The position numbers were made by a program, and so were the translations under genes. 7,355 bases of DNA, from the NCBI GenBank assembly GCA_049646585.1, contig JBARWC010000177.1, positions 1-7,355 of the forward strand, in the 5' to 3' direction. Shown here one piece after another: positions 6,196-7,355 of this stretch (position 1 is its first letter; each line of letters opens with the position of its first letter). Source of the DNA: G025836975 sp049646585. GTDB taxonomy: Bacteria; Pseudomonadota; Gammaproteobacteria; Burkholderiales; Burkholderiaceae_B. The notes under the pieces are model-generated. The model did no database searches. It was not told the origin of the DNA and saw nothing but the letters and a program-made list of their open reading frames with translations.

Positions 6196-6234
6196 CGATA
6201 GCCGCCCGCTTTACTCTCGGTATAAGCCCCGACC

Positions 6235-7044
6235 TCAAGCAGGCAGGCTTACGCCCAGCTGCGAGAGCAGGGCTTCCCGAGGGTCGGCGATGGGCAGCCC
6301 GAAACCGGCCGGGTAGCCCACCTGCGCCAGGTACAGGCCGTCGGGCGAGAAGGTCGGCGCCGCCCTGCGGCGGTCACGCTGGGCAAGCAGTTCGTCCATC
6401 CAGGCCGGGTCCTGCCTGCCCTGCCCCACGTACAGCAGCGCGCCCATCAGATTACGCACCATGTGATGCAGAAAGGCGTTGGCCTGGAAGGTGAACAGGA
6501 AATACTCGCCGTGCTGGACGATGTCCAGGGTGCTGAGCTTGCGGATCGGACTGGCCGCCTGGCATTGCGAGGACCGGAAACTGCTGAAATCGTGCTCGCC
6601 CACCAGCCTGGCCGCGGCCTGCCGCATGCGTTCGAGGTCTAGCGCATGATAGACCCAGCCCGCCCTGGCATGCATCAGGGGCGAACGCTGCCGGGCGTTG
6701 CGCAAGAGGTAGATGTAGCTGCGCGACAAGGCCGAAAAGCGCGCATGGAATTCGTCCGGCACGGCTTGCGCCCACTGGACGGCGACGCTGTCGGGCAGCA
6801 AGGCGTTAAGGCCTCTTACCCACGATTCGTCACGCCGTTCAACCTGGGTGTCCAGGTGCACGACCTGGCCCAGCGCGTGCACGCCGGTGTCCGTGCGTCC
6901 GGCGCATATGGTGCCGGTCGGCTGCGCCAGAAACTGGGCCAGCGCCGACTCTAGTGTGTCCTGAACCGTACCCCCGCCGCGCTGGGTCTGCCAGCCCAGC
7001 CATCGGGAGCCGTCGTAGACGATGCCCAAGGCCACCCGTGGCAT
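6235..7044 (-). CDS. truA: tRNA pseudouridine(38-40) synthase (TruA)
   Basis: TruA converts uridines 38, 39 and 40 in the anticodon arm of many tRNAs to pseudouridine. The 269-residue product has normal length. It opens with MPRVALGIVYDGSRWLGWQTQ-type sequence (first strand and the YDG…GWQ motif), followed by AGRTDTGVHALGQV (48–61), where Asp52 is the catalytic aspartate. RSYIYLL, EHDFSSFRSSQC, NAFLHHMVRNLMGALLYVGQG and the TFSPDGLYLAQVGYP block follow in the family order. The ATG at 7044 was chosen because homologues begin just before the first strand; the frame is open to an ATG at 7104, which would overlap the upstream fimV-like gene. It starts 10 bp after that gene's stop, consistent with the common fimV–truA order in Burkholderiales. 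Confidence 0.96.
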   Translation of the reverse strand: MPRVALGIVYDGSRWLGWQTQRGGGTVQDTLESALAQFLAQPTGTICAGRTDTGVHALGQVVHLDTQVERRDESWVRGLNALLPDSVAVQWAQAVPDEFHARFSALSRSYIYLLRNARQRSPLMHARAGWVYHALDLERMRQAAARLVGEHDFSSFRSSQCQAASPIRKLSTLDIVQHGEYFLFTFQANAFLHHMVRNLMGALLYVGQGRQDPAWMDELLAQRDRRRAAPTFSPDGLYLAQVGYPAGFGLPIADPREALLSQLGVSLPA

Positions 7045-7054
7045 GAGGCCCGGC

Positions 7055-7355
7055 CTAGCTTCTGTTCGAACGGGAGTCCTGAACGGGCTCCTGCTCCAGA
7101 TCAAGATTGATCTGCTCGAGCTTTTCCTTGACCATGCTCTCGGTGATGACGCCTTGATTGTCGTCGTGACGCCCGGTATTGGCCCGGCGCAACAGCCAGG
7201 CGATGATCAGTACTATGAATGCCAATATGCCGGTGATGGTGCCCAGCATATGTTCTTGAAACCACGACACGGGTTGTTCCGCCTTAGTTGAATCTGTTTG
7301 CGCCGCCGCGCCCTCGGCGCCCTTGGAGGCGCTGCCGTCCGCCCCGGCCGAAGCG
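7055..7355 (-). CDS. fimV: FimV/HubP-like protein, C-terminal 99 residues (5' end outside the window)
   Basis: The frame runs in from the window edge and ends at 7055. It encodes an Ala/Gly/Ser-rich linker (first ~28 residues), WFQEH, one membrane helix (about 36–55, GTITGILAFIVLIIAWLL) ending in RR, then a polar tail of about 44 residues containing TESMVKEKLEQINLDLEQE. Under the positive-inside rule the tail should be cytoplasmic. FimV-family proteins have a periplasmic LysM region, a low-complexity linker, one membrane helix and a cytoplasmic tail. They act as cell-pole landmarks or in type IV pilus function. The position directly before truA matches fimV in many betaproteobacteria. The identification rests on this layout and context; the diagnostic N-terminal part is not visible. 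A frame-internal GTG at 7270 is not a credible start. Confidence 0.62.
   Translation of the reverse strand, partial: ASAGADGSASKGAEGAAAQTDSTKAEQPVSWFQEHMLGTITGILAFIVLIIAWLLRRANTGRHDDNQGVITESMVKEKLEQINLDLEQEPVQDSRSNRS

Noticed and set aside
7045..7104. Upstream ATG for truA at 7104.
   Set aside because: It would add 20 residues unlike TruA N-termini and overlap the fimV-like gene; the ATG at 7044 fits the family.
1..7355. CRISPR array, tRNA genes, phage or defence genes.
   Set aside because: No regularly spaced repeats, tRNA cloverleaf sequences or recognisable phage or defence proteins were seen.

Overview
The window is GC-rich and looks like a betaproteobacterium of the order Burkholderiales, most likely Alcaligenaceae (the Bordetella/Achromobacter/Pusillimonas neighbourhood). 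This rests on the fimV–truA–trpF order, the proteobacterial type of EgtB/EgtD, and an FcbT-type TRAP transporter. The assignment is inferred from gene content only.

Left end (1–1754, + strand apart from the IS). Bases 1–70 are the end of an IS3-family insertion sequence. Its transposase orfA starts at base 19 and reads leftwards out of the window. The element sits inside egtB. Only the 3' part of egtB (71–768, FGE-sulfatase domain) remains here, and the iron-binding DinB half is absent. The intact histidine methyltransferase gene egtD (765–1754) follows with an ATGA overlap. EgtD makes hercynine and EgtB would add sulfur to it for ergothioneine, so the pathway is probably broken after its first step in this strain.

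Middle and right (1799–7355, all − strand, convergent with egtBD). In transcription order these are: the 3' end of a fimV-like gene (7355–7055), truA (7044–6235), a 143-bp gap with possible regulatory sites, TRAP transporter small and large membrane subunits dctQ (6091–5459) and dctM (5456–3774), trpF (3758–3093) and kynU (3049–1799). Spacings are short (2, 15 and 43 bp from dctQ to kynU), so dctQ–dctM–trpF–kynU may be one transcription unit. kynU has its own strong ribosome binding site and a possible internal promoter. TrpF is a tryptophan-synthesis enzyme, whereas KynU releases anthranilate during tryptophan breakdown. kynU stands where trpB/trpA would often be expected. No solute-binding protein for the TRAP transporter is in the window.

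I see no tRNA, rRNA, CRISPR array or phage genes, and no clearly new multi-gene system. The strongest unusual observations are the IS insertion in egtB, the near-palindromic IS end that covers the transposase start region, and the TRAP–trpF–kynU arrangement.
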